From: an uncultured Eubacterium sp.
GTDB lineage: Bacteria > Bacillota > Clostridia > Oscillospirales > Acutalibacteraceae
Direction of reading: 5' to 3'
Assembly: GCA_905234495.1 (NCBI GenBank)
Contig: CAJOHE010000014.1
Location: forward strand, 52,295 to 99,248
DNA: 46,954 nt
The notes below the pieces were generated by a model, which saw nothing but the letters and a program-made list of their open reading frames with translations, was not told the origin of the DNA and searched no databases. Below are positions 33,493-41,215 of the stretch, in pieces. A program made the position numbers and the translations under genes. Position 1 is the first letter of the stretch, and every line of letters starts with the position of its first letter.

Positions 33493-33918
33493 ATGAATAT
33501 TAATGCAATACTGAAAGAAAATAATATGACTAAATATAGATTGGCGAAACTCAGCGGAGTTCCTCATGCTACTCTTAATAACATTTGTTCCGGTCAGGCA
33601 CAGATTGAAAAGTGTTCTGCTGAAACACTGTATAAAATTGCGAAAGTCTTGAACGTCAGTATTGAGGATTTGATAAAGGATTCCATTACGGAGTCTGAAA
33701 TAATCGCTCAAAGAGAACGAGCATATGAATATGGGTTGCCAAATTATTTGCAGCATGATTTAGACGAATACAAAAAAGGATTAAAGAATCATTCATCGCT
33801 TATTGACTGCCTTTGGGGAGAACTTTACGGAAGCATTAATATGGCTGAAATTTCAGATGGTGCTATATCACCCGAACATGCGGACTATCTAAGACAAAAA
33901 TATTTATGGAGGAATTAA
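33493..33918 (+). CDS. XRE-family antitoxin-like protein (HipB-like)
   Basis: A 141-residue protein starting at the ATG at 33493 after GGTGAT. Residues about 1-60 form an XRE helix-turn-helix (NINAILKENNMTKYRLAKLSGVPHATLNNICSGQAQIEKCSAETLYKIAKVLNVSIEDLI). The C-terminal extension is acidic and ends RQKYLWRN. It lies 3 bases upstream of a HipA-type kinase and is preceded by a consensus promoter with a palindrome, the usual layout of an autoregulating antitoxin. Confidence 0.8.
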   Translation: MNINAILKENNMTKYRLAKLSGVPHATLNNICSGQAQIEKCSAETLYKIAKVLNVSIEDLIKDSITESEIIAQRERAYEYGLPNYLQHDLDEYKKGLKNHSSLIDCLWGELYGSINMAEISDGAISPEHADYLRQKYLWRN

Positions 33919-33921
33919 GAT

Positions 33922-34812
33922 ATGAATAAGATTGATTTTACTAATTGTCAGCGAGTAATAAGCAGAGCATATAACGGCGCAAACGGGAACAAAATCGCTG
34001 TACTTTATAATGACGACATTTATATGCTTAAGTTTCCTCCGTCTGCCGCAAAGAAGCCAAATGAGTTATCCTACTCCAACAGTAATTTCAGTGAACACAT
34101 TGCAAGTTCAATTTTTAATATGCTTGGTGTTGAAGCGCATAAAACTATGCTTGGAACATTTAGTGTTAATGACAAAGAAAAAATTGTTTGTGCTTGCAAG
34201 GATTTTGCTGTAGCCGGCAATAAGCTATATGATTTTTGCTCAATTAAAAACACCATCATTGATTCTGAACATAACGGAACGGGAACCGAGCTTTCGGACA
34301 TTCTCGAAACCATTGAAAAGCAACAATTTGTTAATCCTCAAGAATTATTAAACCATTTTTGGGATATGTTTATTGTAGATGCATTGCTGGGAAACTTTGA
34401 CAGACATAATGGCAACTGGGGATTTCTTAATAATGAAAGAACAAATGAATCAACTATTGCACCGGTCTATGACTGCGGAAGCTGTTTACTTCCGCAGGCT
34501 GATGATAAAATAATGAAAGCCGTGCTTGAAAATGAAGATGAATTGAACGCAAGAGTTTTCACTTTCCCGACTTCGGCAATTAAGTTAAACGGAATGAAAA
34601 TCAATTATTACGACTTTATTTCTTCAAAAAGCAATAATGATTGTAATAAAGCATTAATCAGAATATATGAAAGAATTAATATCAACGAAATAAATGAATT
34701 TATCGATAGTGTTTCCTATATTTCAGATTTGCAAAAAGACTTTTATAAAGCGTACATTTTAGCAAGATATGAAAAAATTCTGACACCAACTTATAAGTCT
34801 ATAACTGAATAA
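33922..34812 (+). CDS. HipA/CtkA-like protein kinase toxin
   Basis: A 296-residue Ser/Thr kinase of the HipA-like group. Visible parts are a glycine-rich nucleotide loop (RAYNGANGNKIAVLY, about 13-27), the catalytic DALLGNFDRHNGNWGFL (about 152-168) and the metal-binding APVYDCGSCLLPQ (about 181-193), equivalent to NxDRHxxN and DNG. It lacks the separate N-terminal domain of E. coli HipA, so it resembles shorter HipT/CtkA kinases. GGAGG precedes the start. The target cannot be deduced. Confidence 0.82.
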   Translation: MNKIDFTNCQRVISRAYNGANGNKIAVLYNDDIYMLKFPPSAAKKPNELSYSNSNFSEHIASSIFNMLGVEAHKTMLGTFSVNDKEKIVCACKDFAVAGNKLYDFCSIKNTIIDSEHNGTGTELSDILETIEKQQFVNPQELLNHFWDMFIVDALLGNFDRHNGNWGFLNNERTNESTIAPVYDCGSCLLPQADDKIMKAVLENEDELNARVFTFPTSAIKLNGMKINYYDFISSKSNNDCNKALIRIYERININEINEFIDSVSYISDLQKDFYKAYILARYEKILTPTYKSITE

Positions 34813-34825
34813 TCGGCTATATAAT

Positions 34826-34997
34826 ACAGAAACGAGGAGTTGCGGTGCAACTCCTCACTTTATTTCCTGTTCAAGATTTTTGAAGGTATCCGTATCAAAG
34901 AATTCGGTGATGGTGATGTCCAGACCGTCACAGATTTTCTTTATAGTGGTTATACCCGGGTTTTTACTTTGATTATAAATGATTGACTTAATCGTGG
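34826..34997. repeat. Direct repeat B flanking the HipBA-like module
   Basis: The second copy of the 172-base repeat (see 33279-33450). Here it is part of an intact XRE gene, so this copy is probably the ancestral position. Confidence 0.85.
34834..34860. terminator. Terminator between the HipA-like and XRE genes
   Basis: GAGGAGTTGC / GCAACTCCTC with loop GGT, convergent genes on both sides; the XRE stop codon lies in the right arm. The T-run is imperfect (ACTTTATTT). Confidence 0.6.
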
Positions 34998-35097
34998 TAT
35001 AGGGTATGCCTGAAATCGTAGCAAGCTTGCAATAAGTTATCTTTCTTTCATAGCAAAGCTCTGCTATTCTTTGCTTGGTTGCTTCCGCAATATTCAA
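34855..35097 (-). CDS. XRE-family transcriptional regulator
   Basis: An 80-residue Cro/CI-type regulator: NIAEATKQRIAELCYERKITYCKLATISGIPYTTIKSIIYNQSKNPGITTIKKICDGLDITITEFFD covers the whole helix-turn-helix domain. The TTG at 35097 is the preferred start, with AGGAG 8 bases upstream; a longer frame would start in the palindromic upstream region. This ribosome site lies in one arm of a 15-bp hairpin. Probably co-transcribed with the 55-residue gene upstream. Confidence 0.8.
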   Translation of the reverse strand: MNIAEATKQRIAELCYERKITYCKLATISGIPYTTIKSIIYNQSKNPGITTIKKICDGLDITITEFFDTDTFKNLEQEIK

Positions 35098-35104
35098 AAT
35101 AATC

Positions 35105-35142
35105 ACTCCTATCGAAATTATGATAGCAATTTCAATAGGAGT
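35105..35142 (-). promoter_or_regulatory. Hairpin/operator over the XRE ribosome site
   Basis: On the minus strand ACTCCTATTGAAATT and AATTTCGATAGGAGT pair over 15 bp (one G-T wobble) around an 8-base loop. AGGAG of the XRE gene is in the 3' arm. It could be an RNA switch that hides the ribosome site or a DNA operator for the regulator. Confidence 0.6.
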
Positions 35143-35147
35143 TCGCA

Positions 35148-35180
35148 GACTATATATTATACTAATTACGATATATAGTC
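35148..35180. promoter_or_regulatory. Inverted repeat between the 55-residue gene and XRE
   Basis: GACTATATAT (35148-35157) and ATATATAGTC (35171-35180) are perfectly complementary with a 13-base gap. The right arm overlaps the last codons of the 55-residue gene. Possible binding site for the XRE protein. Confidence 0.45.
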
Positions 35181-35333
35181 TTTTCTGACCTTTGCTACAC
35201 AAAGAGAAATAAACAGCTGCGGCGACATATCCAGCCCTGCTGCTTTGATGGCTTCCTTGATTTCCGCTTCCACCTCCTCGGGCGTTGTATGATATTCCTT
35301 CGCCACCTGTTGAAGCATCCTTTTATAATTCAT
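35166..35333 (-). CDS. Small helical protein of unknown function
   Basis: A 55-residue protein: MNYKRMLQQVAKEYHTTPEE, then an amphipathic helix and ending LCVAKVRKDYIS. AAGGAGGTGA lies 4-5 bases before the ATG at 35333, so it is clearly expressed; the longer frame to 35405 has no ribosome site. It resembles short Clostridia proteins loosely annotated as Spo0A C-terminal-like, but that link is weak. It lies upstream of the XRE gene in the same direction. Confidence 0.65.
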   Translation of the reverse strand: MNYKRMLQQVAKEYHTTPEEVEAEIKEAIKAAGLDMSPQLFISLCVAKVRKDYIS

Positions 35334-35411
35334 ATTCTCACCTCCTTCAACACAATAGTACAATATATCGTCTATCATAATTTGTCGAAGCGTGAGAGAA
35401 AACAAAAAAAT

Positions 35412-35446
35412 ACGAGTTAGAGGGTCGTGCCTCTAACTCGTTTTTG
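35412..35446. terminator. Terminator after the XRE-HipA fusion gene
   Basis: A 12-bp stem ACGAGTTAGAGG / CCTCTAACTCGT with loop GTCGTG, T-runs on both strands. Confidence 0.85.
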
Positions 35447-35458
35447 CTTTTATTATGA

Positions 35459-36841
35459 TTATCTCAATTTCGGTAATGACAGTAATTCGCGTGCGCGGAC
35501 GTTGATATAGCTTTCTATCGCGGTTAAACGCTCCTCCGGCAGATTGATTGACGGGTGCCTTGTGAATTTGAAATCAACGATTTTTCTGAGCTGATTGCGC
35601 TGCTTCGTTCCCATAACCTCTCTGCAAACGTCCTCAAATGAGAGCCTGTATGGAGTCGTTCTGGTCTTTGCATACTCGGCAAGGTTTTTGAAATCGTCAG
35701 GCATACCAAAATTGAAAAGAGATAAGCCGTTATCAAAAATCGGTGCAGGAGCAATTACTTTACCGCTGTGATTATCACGCAGCAGACCAAAGTTGCCGAA
35801 ATGCCTGTCCTCGTTATAAATCAGCGCGTCAAACACAAGCATACTGTTTACCTGCTCTCGGAAATCCTTGCCGTACTCATCATAAATATCAAGTGCAGCT
35901 TTGAGGGTGCCCTCTTTCATCATTCTGCCAATGGGCACAAATGCCGTGTCAATATCGGTAAAGAGCTTGCACTTTGATGAAAGTATGCCTTTCCAGTTTT
36001 CAAGGTCGTAGTGAACAGCATTCAGCCCCATCACTTCTGCAATCTGAGAAGCGTAGTATTCGCTGTACGGCTCGTTTCCTGCATTGACAGCGCCCTCGGT
36101 TCCGCCTTTGTAGAGATAAATGCCGTCGTCCTCAACAAAACGCCAAGCCTTACGGAGCATACCGTTAGTGGTGAACTCAGGCGAGGTCGAAAACGCCTCG
36201 TTGCCTGTACCAACACCTGTGTAAGCGACAAGCGAAAGAGCCTCGGAAAAGCGATTTTCATAAAGATTGTAGTCGGCATATTTACCTTCAAAATCGTTCT
36301 TAACAACCCAGTAGCTATCGTTGAGTGACAAACCCATGCAGACGTCAATGATGCCCTTGGTGTTGTTAACGCTGAGTCCGAAGGATTTGAGAATCTCGTC
36401 AACAAACTGGCGGTTTTTCGGAATAACTCTGTGCTCAAGCCATTTGACAATGCCTTCATCAGTTAGCTTCAAATCAATTGGGAACAGAGCTTTCTTGCTT
36501 TCGTTAACGCTTGTAATAGTCGCCTTCAGACCTTCAAGCGGTTTTGTTTCAAGCGTAAACTCGATCAGCGGTTCGTCATAAAGCTTCAAAACATAATTGT
36601 TGCCCATGGTATCACTCCTTTCGTCTAAGATTATATTGACATCCTTGTCAAGCGCCTGAGAAATTTTGATTAACATATCCAGCGAGAGATTTTGCGCTCC
36701 GCTTTCAATCCTGCAAATATTGGAACGCTGCGTTCCGATCATCTCCGCAAGCTGTGCTTGTGAAAGACCTTTTTCAAGCCGTGCCTGCGTCAATTTTGAG
36801 ATAATGCTCTGCCGCATTTTAACAATGCTGTCGTCCGTCAA
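35459..36841 (-). CDS. XRE-HipA fusion (single-chain antitoxin-kinase)
   Basis: A 460-residue protein that joins an XRE helix-turn-helix (about residues 10-70: MRQSIISKLTQARLEKGLSQ, RSNICRIESGAQNLSLDML) to a HipA/CtkA-like kinase. The kinase part shows YKGGTEGAVNAGNEPYSEYY, the catalytic DALIYNEDRHFGNFGLL (about 341-357) and the metal-binding PIFDNGLSLF. The TTG at 36841 is used because AAGGAGGT lies 7 bases upstream; the frame can extend to GTG at 36865. The promoter contains a perfect palindrome. Stand-alone HipBA genes are usual; the fusion is less common. Confidence 0.8.
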   Translation of the reverse strand: MTDDSIVKMRQSIISKLTQARLEKGLSQAQLAEMIGTQRSNICRIESGAQNLSLDMLIKISQALDKDVNIILDERSDTMGNNYVLKLYDEPLIEFTLETKPLEGLKATITSVNESKKALFPIDLKLTDEGIVKWLEHRVIPKNRQFVDEILKSFGLSVNNTKGIIDVCMGLSLNDSYWVVKNDFEGKYADYNLYENRFSEALSLVAYTGVGTGNEAFSTSPEFTTNGMLRKAWRFVEDDGIYLYKGGTEGAVNAGNEPYSEYYASQIAEVMGLNAVHYDLENWKGILSSKCKLFTDIDTAFVPIGRMMKEGTLKAALDIYDEYGKDFREQVNSMLVFDALIYNEDRHFGNFGLLRDNHSGKVIAPAPIFDNGLSLFNFGMPDDFKNLAEYAKTRTTPYRLSFEDVCREVMGTKQRNQLRKIVDFKFTRHPSINLPEERLTAIESYINVRARELLSLPKLR

Positions 36842-36868
36842 ATCCCTCACCTCCTTATTATTCACCTT

Positions 36869-36897
36869 ATGTTATCATATATGATAACATTTGTCAA
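36869..36897 (-). promoter_or_regulatory. Promoter with 22-bp perfect palindrome (operator)
   Basis: TTGACA (36897-36892) with the -10 TAACAT (36874-36869) at 17 bases. ATGTTATCATA and its exact complement form a 22-bp palindrome (36869-36890) that fills the spacer and -10. It is an excellent candidate operator for the XRE domain of the fusion protein. Confidence 0.75.
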
Positions 36898-37000
36898 ATC
36901 ATAACTTAAGAATAGCATTTATGTCCGTCTTTTTGGACTTGAAAAAGTGATTTTTGTAAATCTGTTTACTTTTGAGTCCGGGCGTGATATATTCGAGTTA

Positions 37001-37105
37001 CCATAAAGAGTGTGTGAGGGACAAGCCCGATGACCACACAGCAACCTACCGAAAGGCAAGGTGCTAATGCTTGACCTATGGGATTCTCCTTTCCTCTCTT
37101 TATGG
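37001..37105 (+). ncRNA. SAM-I-clan riboswitch (S-box-like)
   Basis: The conserved core is present in order: a 10-bp perfect P1 (CCATAAAGAG 37001-37010 / CTCTTTATGG 37096-37105), P2 TGTGTG/CACACA, AGGGAC and GCCCGATGA (37017-37033), GCAACC (37041-37046) and GGTGCTAAT (37060-37068). The order and spacing match SAM-I family aptamers; P4 differs from the standard and could indicate a SAM-I/IV variant. There is no terminator downstream. CTCCTT (37086-37091) can pair with the ribosome site AAGGAG (37116-37121), suggesting translational control of the downstream gene. Confidence 0.85.
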
Positions 37106-37129
37106 AATAATCTATAAGGAGTGTTGAAA

Positions 37130-37435
37130 ATGAGAACACTGACAGAATTACTAAAAACAAATGAAAAGGTATTTATCCTCCTTGCAAACGACAATCTAAA
37201 ACAGAAGTTTATGCAGCAGGCAGAGGACGAGGGCTTTGTGTACCGCGGCAAGAACCCAACGGAGTCGCAAGCCGAAAGCGTTATGATTATTCACGCTGAT
37301 TACACGCTTGGAACCCTCGTTGGCATGGCAACACATATGCATTACCATTATTGCCCAAAGGAAATGCGGATTGATTACGCAAGGTACATCAACGGACTGG
37401 ATGACTATTACTACGATGTGAAAGAGGAGGGATAG
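37130..37435 (+). CDS. Hypothetical protein under a SAM riboswitch
   Basis: A 101-residue cytoplasmic protein (MRTLTELLKTNEKVFILLAN...). It has a mixed alpha/beta look, a HMHYHYC histidine/cysteine-rich stretch (about 69-75), and ends DYYYDVKEEG. No family recognised; similar small proteins occur in mobile elements of gut Clostridia as I recall, which is weak support. AAGGAG is 8 bases upstream of the ATG and is the likely target of the riboswitch. The next gene starts two bases after its stop. Confidence 0.7.
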   Translation: MRTLTELLKTNEKVFILLANDNLKQKFMQQAEDEGFVYRGKNPTESQAESVMIIHADYTLGTLVGMATHMHYHYCPKEMRIDYARYINGLDDYYYDVKEEG

Positions 37436-37437
37436 TT

Positions 37438-37857
37438 ATGAAAAATGACAGCCCTTTATTCCCCTTTCATATGCCTGGCGACAGCTTCTTTGACAGCAAC
37501 AAGGACGGCAAGCTGACAGGCTTTGAAACCGCAATGCGTGACGCTCATCATCTCGAAATGATGAATAAAGCTGGTAAAGAAGCAAACGCCAAGAGTAAAA
37601 ACAACACGCCACACTATCATTACAATGATACAGCATACAAGCCAACACCAATTGCTGATGATAAAAAAGAACAGCCAAAGCAACAACCCGATTCAGGTAC
37701 AACAATTTTTGCCTGCGGCTTGGTTATATTCTTCGTCATCATCGCCTTTGCCATTGCGCTAAACACTGAAAATGATTTCATCAGAGCGTTGGCAATGTTC
37801 GGTTCCGCAGGGTTAGGCGTAATTGTACTCAAAGCATTCGGCTTATTGAAAACATAA
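37438..37857 (+). CDS. Small membrane protein with an EF-hand-like loop
   Basis: A 139-residue protein. Residues about 18-31 (FFDSNKDGKLTGFE) match a calcium-type EF-hand loop. A Lys/Asn-rich linker follows, and two hydrophobic helices near the C terminus (about 88-107 and 114-135). It is co-transcribed with the riboswitch-controlled gene (2-base gap) and ends at a strong terminator. Function unknown. Confidence 0.75.
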   Translation: MKNDSPLFPFHMPGDSFFDSNKDGKLTGFETAMRDAHHLEMMNKAGKEANAKSKNNTPHYHYNDTAYKPTPIADDKKEQPKQQPDSGTTIFACGLVIFFVIIAFAIALNTENDFIRALAMFGSAGLGVIVLKAFGLLKT

Positions 37858-37862
37858 AAGCA

Positions 37863-37893
37863 GCTCCCCTTGATTTTTCAAGGGGAGCGTTTT
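37863..37893. terminator. Bidirectional terminator before frdB
   Basis: An 11-bp perfect stem GCTCCCCTTGA / TCAAGGGGAGC, loop TTTT, between the riboswitch operon and the convergent fumarate reductase operon. Confidence 0.85.
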
Positions 37894-37897
37894 GTTA

Positions 37898-38599
37898 TTA
37901 TCTGTTCATTTTTGCCATTGAGGCGATCGTTTGGATTTTCATCGGGCAGACGTCCATACACGAAAGGGACTTGGAGCATGTGGCGGCAAAATGCTTTGCA
38001 TACTGCTTTTTAACCTCGGGCTTTTTATCCGTATTCCTTGACGACACCATATAGCAGTCGTTGGCAAACAGAGCACCAAAGAAGCCTTCGCCGCTTGTAT
38101 AGTTCGGGCAAACCTCAAGGCACAGCCCGCATTTGAGACATTTGGCAGTGGTATACTGATGCTCAAATTCCTTGTTTTTCTTTTTGGAATTTTGCTTTTC
38201 GGGCGGATTATATTTGCCGATGAACATACTTGTTTTTTTGAGATTTTCAAAAATAACCGAACGGTCAATTACCAAGTCATGAATCACGGGGAATTTTTGC
38301 AGCGGTTTTATGGTAATCGTGTCCTTACCGTCTTTTAAGAGATCTTTCACAAAGGTCTCACACGCCAGGGACGGAGCTCCGTTGATTACCATTGCACACG
38401 AGCCGCAGACACCCTGCAGACAGGAGCATTCCAAGCCTATTCTCGTGGTCGGCTTGCCCGTTTCGTCAACAATATCGTCGTTATAATTGATATAATCAAT
38501 GAGTGCCGCTACTGAGGTTTCGCCCGATACGTCGGCGTTAAAGGTCTCCCAATAGCTTTCGGAAAACGGCGTAGCCTGTCTTAATACTTTAACTTTCAT
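37898..38599 (-). CDS. frdB: Fumarate reductase/succinate dehydrogenase iron-sulfur subunit
   Basis: A 233-residue electron-transfer subunit. The [2Fe-2S] cluster cysteines are in LECSCLQGVCGSCAMVING (about 63-81) with a fourth in LACETF; CLKCGLCLEVCPNYTSG (about 156-172) and CSKSLSCMDVCPMKI (about 210-224) carry the [4Fe-4S]/[3Fe-4S] ligands. The ATG at 38599 follows AAGGAAC and overlaps the flavoprotein gene by 11 bases. It passes electrons between the membrane anchor and the flavoprotein; in an anaerobe, fumarate reduction is the likelier direction. Confidence 0.9.
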   Translation of the reverse strand: MKVKVLRQATPFSESYWETFNADVSGETSVAALIDYINYNDDIVDETGKPTTRIGLECSCLQGVCGSCAMVINGAPSLACETFVKDLLKDGKDTITIKPLQKFPVIHDLVIDRSVIFENLKKTSMFIGKYNPPEKQNSKKKNKEFEHQYTTAKCLKCGLCLEVCPNYTSGEGFFGALFANDCYMVSSRNTDKKPEVKKQYAKHFAATCSKSLSCMDVCPMKIQTIASMAKMNR

Positions 38600-40226
38600 A
38601 TTTTTGTTCCTTATCAAGATATACACGGTAGCTTCCGTTGTCATAGGAAATTATCGTGGAATAAGCAAAGCTGTCTTCGGTGTTCGGATAATCCTCTCTG
38701 TAATGAGCACCCCTGCTCTCTTGGCGTTTCAGAGCGCAGGTCAGCGTTGCTCTTGCAAGCTGAAGTATCGCCGTGAGCGAATACAGCTCGTGCATTGCCA
38801 CGCTGCTGTCGTAGTTAATATTATCCGCCACTGACAAATAGTAATCTATGCTCTCAATACCGCTTTTCAGCGTCTCTTCATTTCTCGAAATACCGAGATC
38901 CTCACGCATAATATCAGCAAGCATATCGCGGATATAGGTAACAGGAAATTGGCTGCCTGTATTGCTTTTCAGCTTCTGTAGCCTTGCCTGTTCTGTGGCA
39001 AGCTGTTTTGAAAAATCAGGCGTTTTTCCTTCGCTGTCCCTCTTTGCAATCTCCTTTGCGGCGACAATCGCCGAGTATTGAGCAGAAAGCAGAGAGTTAC
39101 CGCCAAGGCGGTTTGCACCGTGATACATAGAGGCACATTCACCAACTGCAAACAGGTTCTTTATATTCGTTTCGTGGTTCATCTGCACCGCAATGCCGCC
39201 CATAAAGAAATGAACGGAGGGAGCAACCGGAATCGGCTCCTTGGCGATGTCAAGATTGATATATTTAAGGCAGAGCTTACGCACCTCGGGAAGGCATTTG
39301 TCAATTTCCTGTTCGCCGAGAAAGGAAACATCTAAAAATACATCTTTCCCTGCGGAATCAATCTCTCTGCTGATAATATCCCTTGTCAACAGATTGCCCG
39401 TCGGACCGTATTTGTCCTCCATAAAGTAGACTCTTTTACCGTTATCAAGATAAAACAGTCTACCGCCCTCGCCACGCACAGCCTCGCTTATCAGCATACG
39501 CTTTTGCTTTGTTTCAATCGTGGTGGGATGATACTGAATAAACTCAAGGTTTTTCAGTTCCACTCCCTGCATAAACAGCTTGCCCGCTGCATATCCGTCG
39601 CACTGCGTTGAGCCGGTGGTCTTGCCGAACATGGCGTTCTGTCCGCCGACTGCCATAACAACAGCGTCGGCTGTTTCGGCAATTAATCCCCCTTTGGTTT
39701 CATCAAAAAGAATCACGCCGTAGCACTTACCGTCCTTAATCAATGCAGAATAAAAGCAGGACCAAAGCTTTCTTTCAACAAGTCCCGAGGCCTCGTATCT
39801 GCGAAGCTCCATAACAAGAGCGGAAACGATGTGCTTGCCCGTTGCTGAGCCGCAGTAATACGTTCTTCTGAAGGACTGTCCTCCGAAGGCTCTTCTCATA
39901 GGCTTGCCGTTTTCATCAACGGAAAAAACCGTACCGATTTCTTCAAGGTGTTTAATGATTCTCTCTGCATTTTCGCAAAGTCCCGTAACCGCCTTTTTTC
40001 CTGCAAGATAACTGCCGCCTTTTAATGTGTCCTCAATATGGCAGGCAACGGAATCGCCCTCTTCGCAGTCAGAGAGAACGCCGTTAATGCCGCCCGCTGC
40101 CATAACGGACTGCGAGCGCTCGGAGGGAAAGGGTGATACAATTGTAACGTGAACGCCGCTTTCTGCAAGCCTGATAGCACAGGTCATTCCGGCAATACCG
40201 CTGCCGATTACAATAGCATTTTTCAT
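38589..40226 (-). CDS. frdA: Fumarate reductase/succinate dehydrogenase flavoprotein subunit
   Basis: A 545-residue FAD protein. N-terminal GSGIAGMTCAIRLAESGVHVTIV binds FAD; ATGKHIVSALVMELRR, the QYHPTTIETKQKRMLISEAVRGEGGRLF active region (about 242-269) and MGGIAVQMNHETNIKNLFAVGECASMYHGANRLGGNSLL are characteristic. It lies 17 bases downstream of the cytochrome-type subunit and overlaps the iron-sulfur subunit. Acts at the inner face of the membrane. Confidence 0.92.
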   Translation of the reverse strand: MKNAIVIGSGIAGMTCAIRLAESGVHVTIVSPFPSERSQSVMAAGGINGVLSDCEEGDSVACHIEDTLKGGSYLAGKKAVTGLCENAERIIKHLEEIGTVFSVDENGKPMRRAFGGQSFRRTYYCGSATGKHIVSALVMELRRYEASGLVERKLWSCFYSALIKDGKCYGVILFDETKGGLIAETADAVVMAVGGQNAMFGKTTGSTQCDGYAAGKLFMQGVELKNLEFIQYHPTTIETKQKRMLISEAVRGEGGRLFYLDNGKRVYFMEDKYGPTGNLLTRDIISREIDSAGKDVFLDVSFLGEQEIDKCLPEVRKLCLKYINLDIAKEPIPVAPSVHFFMGGIAVQMNHETNIKNLFAVGECASMYHGANRLGGNSLLSAQYSAIVAAKEIAKRDSEGKTPDFSKQLATEQARLQKLKSNTGSQFPVTYIRDMLADIMREDLGISRNEETLKSGIESIDYYLSVADNINYDSSVAMHELYSLTAILQLARATLTCALKRQESRGAHYREDYPNTEDSFAYSTIISYDNGSYRVYLDKEQKYES

Positions 40227-40243
40227 ATATTACCCCCGTGCTG

Positions 40244-40804
40244 TCAGTGCAGAAACATCGTAGCCTGCCCTTTGATAACGGCATAAGCCGAGATGACAAA
40301 GGCAAGAGCGCCGACGATATACATAATCCTATCAATGACTTTTCGTTTTTTCTCAGAGGAAAGAAGCCCGAGCGTGATAAAACCGTTTGAAAAGGAAACT
40401 GCAATATGCGTAATAACAACACCGAAAAACAGTAGCTCGGCAAGCATCAGAAGAATGATAAATACCGTCATTTCCTTCTCTGCGCTCACCTTCATAAGAT
40501 TAAAGGTATACAGGTGAAGTATAAGAAGCGGAAAGATCAGCGCCGCAGACGCTCTTTGCAAAATCGTTCTCACATTCTGTTTCGGGTACAATTCAAGACT
40601 GCTGCCGTCCTTTTGCGAAAACACCGTCATCATTCCGCATATTGCGTGCAGGCACACCAAAACAATAAACGGCACCGCAAACGCCCACTTCAAAGTCGGG
40701 TTATAATACATGGTCAGATAGGCGAACACACTATATGCAACATGTAGCAGCATACATAGAATTGACAGCAGCCCAAGCGCTGCATTGATTTTTTTCAGTT
40801 TCAT
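40244..40804 (-). CDS. Fumarate reductase membrane-anchor (cytochrome b-type) subunit
   Basis: A 186-residue protein with five membrane helices and histidines spaced as possible haem ligands (MLLHVAYSV, VCLHAICGM, ILHLYTFNL, VITHIAVSFSNGF). Such single anchors occur in type B succinate:quinone oxidoreductases. It is the third-last gene of the operon, followed by frdA and frdB. Confidence 0.78.
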   Translation of the reverse strand: MKLKKINAALGLLSILCMLLHVAYSVFAYLTMYYNPTLKWAFAVPFIVLVCLHAICGMMTVFSQKDGSSLELYPKQNVRTILQRASAALIFPLLILHLYTFNLMKVSAEKEMTVFIILLMLAELLFFGVVITHIAVSFSNGFITLGLLSSEKKRKVIDRIMYIVGALAFVISAYAVIKGQATMFLH

Positions 40805-40825
40805 ATTCGTACCTCTTTCTGTGGG

Positions 40826-41194
40826 TTATCTGATATATGCTCTAATGGCTTTGCTGACATATTCCGCTGTACCGTCAGCGTACTTATCAATATTGTTTTT
40901 GAAGCGTTCGTCGGCTACATACATCTGCCCAAGCCCTGCAAGAATATCATCTGTACAGGTATAGTAGTTCTCGGTAATATAGTCCTGCAGCTTTTTGACA
41001 AGCACTTGCGCATCGGAAGAATCTGGCTCTGCGCCGCTTTGCATCAGCTCTGCAAAATCACGGAAGATATATTCCAGTCCGGTGTTAATATCCGCAAAGC
41101 GCTCCTTGGAATACACCTTTGTTTTCTCGCTAAACTCTGCATACGCCTCGGTATTGCCCCAGCGTTCTTTTACCTCGTTGTTATAATCAACCAT
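40826..41194 (-). CDS. Stand-alone TipAS-domain protein
   Basis: A 122-residue protein: YNNEVKERWGNTEAYAEFSEKTKVYSKERFADINTGLEYIFRDFAELMQSGAEPDSSDAQVLVKKLQDYITENYYTCTDDILAGLGQMYVADERFKNNID matches the TipAS antibiotic-recognition domain. The usual MerR DNA-binding half is absent. GGGAGG is upstream; the ATG at 41194 gives better spacing than 41200. TipAS binds thiopeptides in streptomycetes; here the ligand is unknown. It lies between an HTH-like gene and the fumarate reductase genes. Confidence 0.85.
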   Translation of the reverse strand: MVDYNNEVKERWGNTEAYAEFSEKTKVYSKERFADINTGLEYIFRDFAELMQSGAEPDSSDAQVLVKKLQDYITENYYTCTDDILAGLGQMYVADERFKNNIDKYADGTAEYVSKAIRAYIR

Positions 41195-41215
41195 CTTCAT
41201 TACCTCCCATTATTG

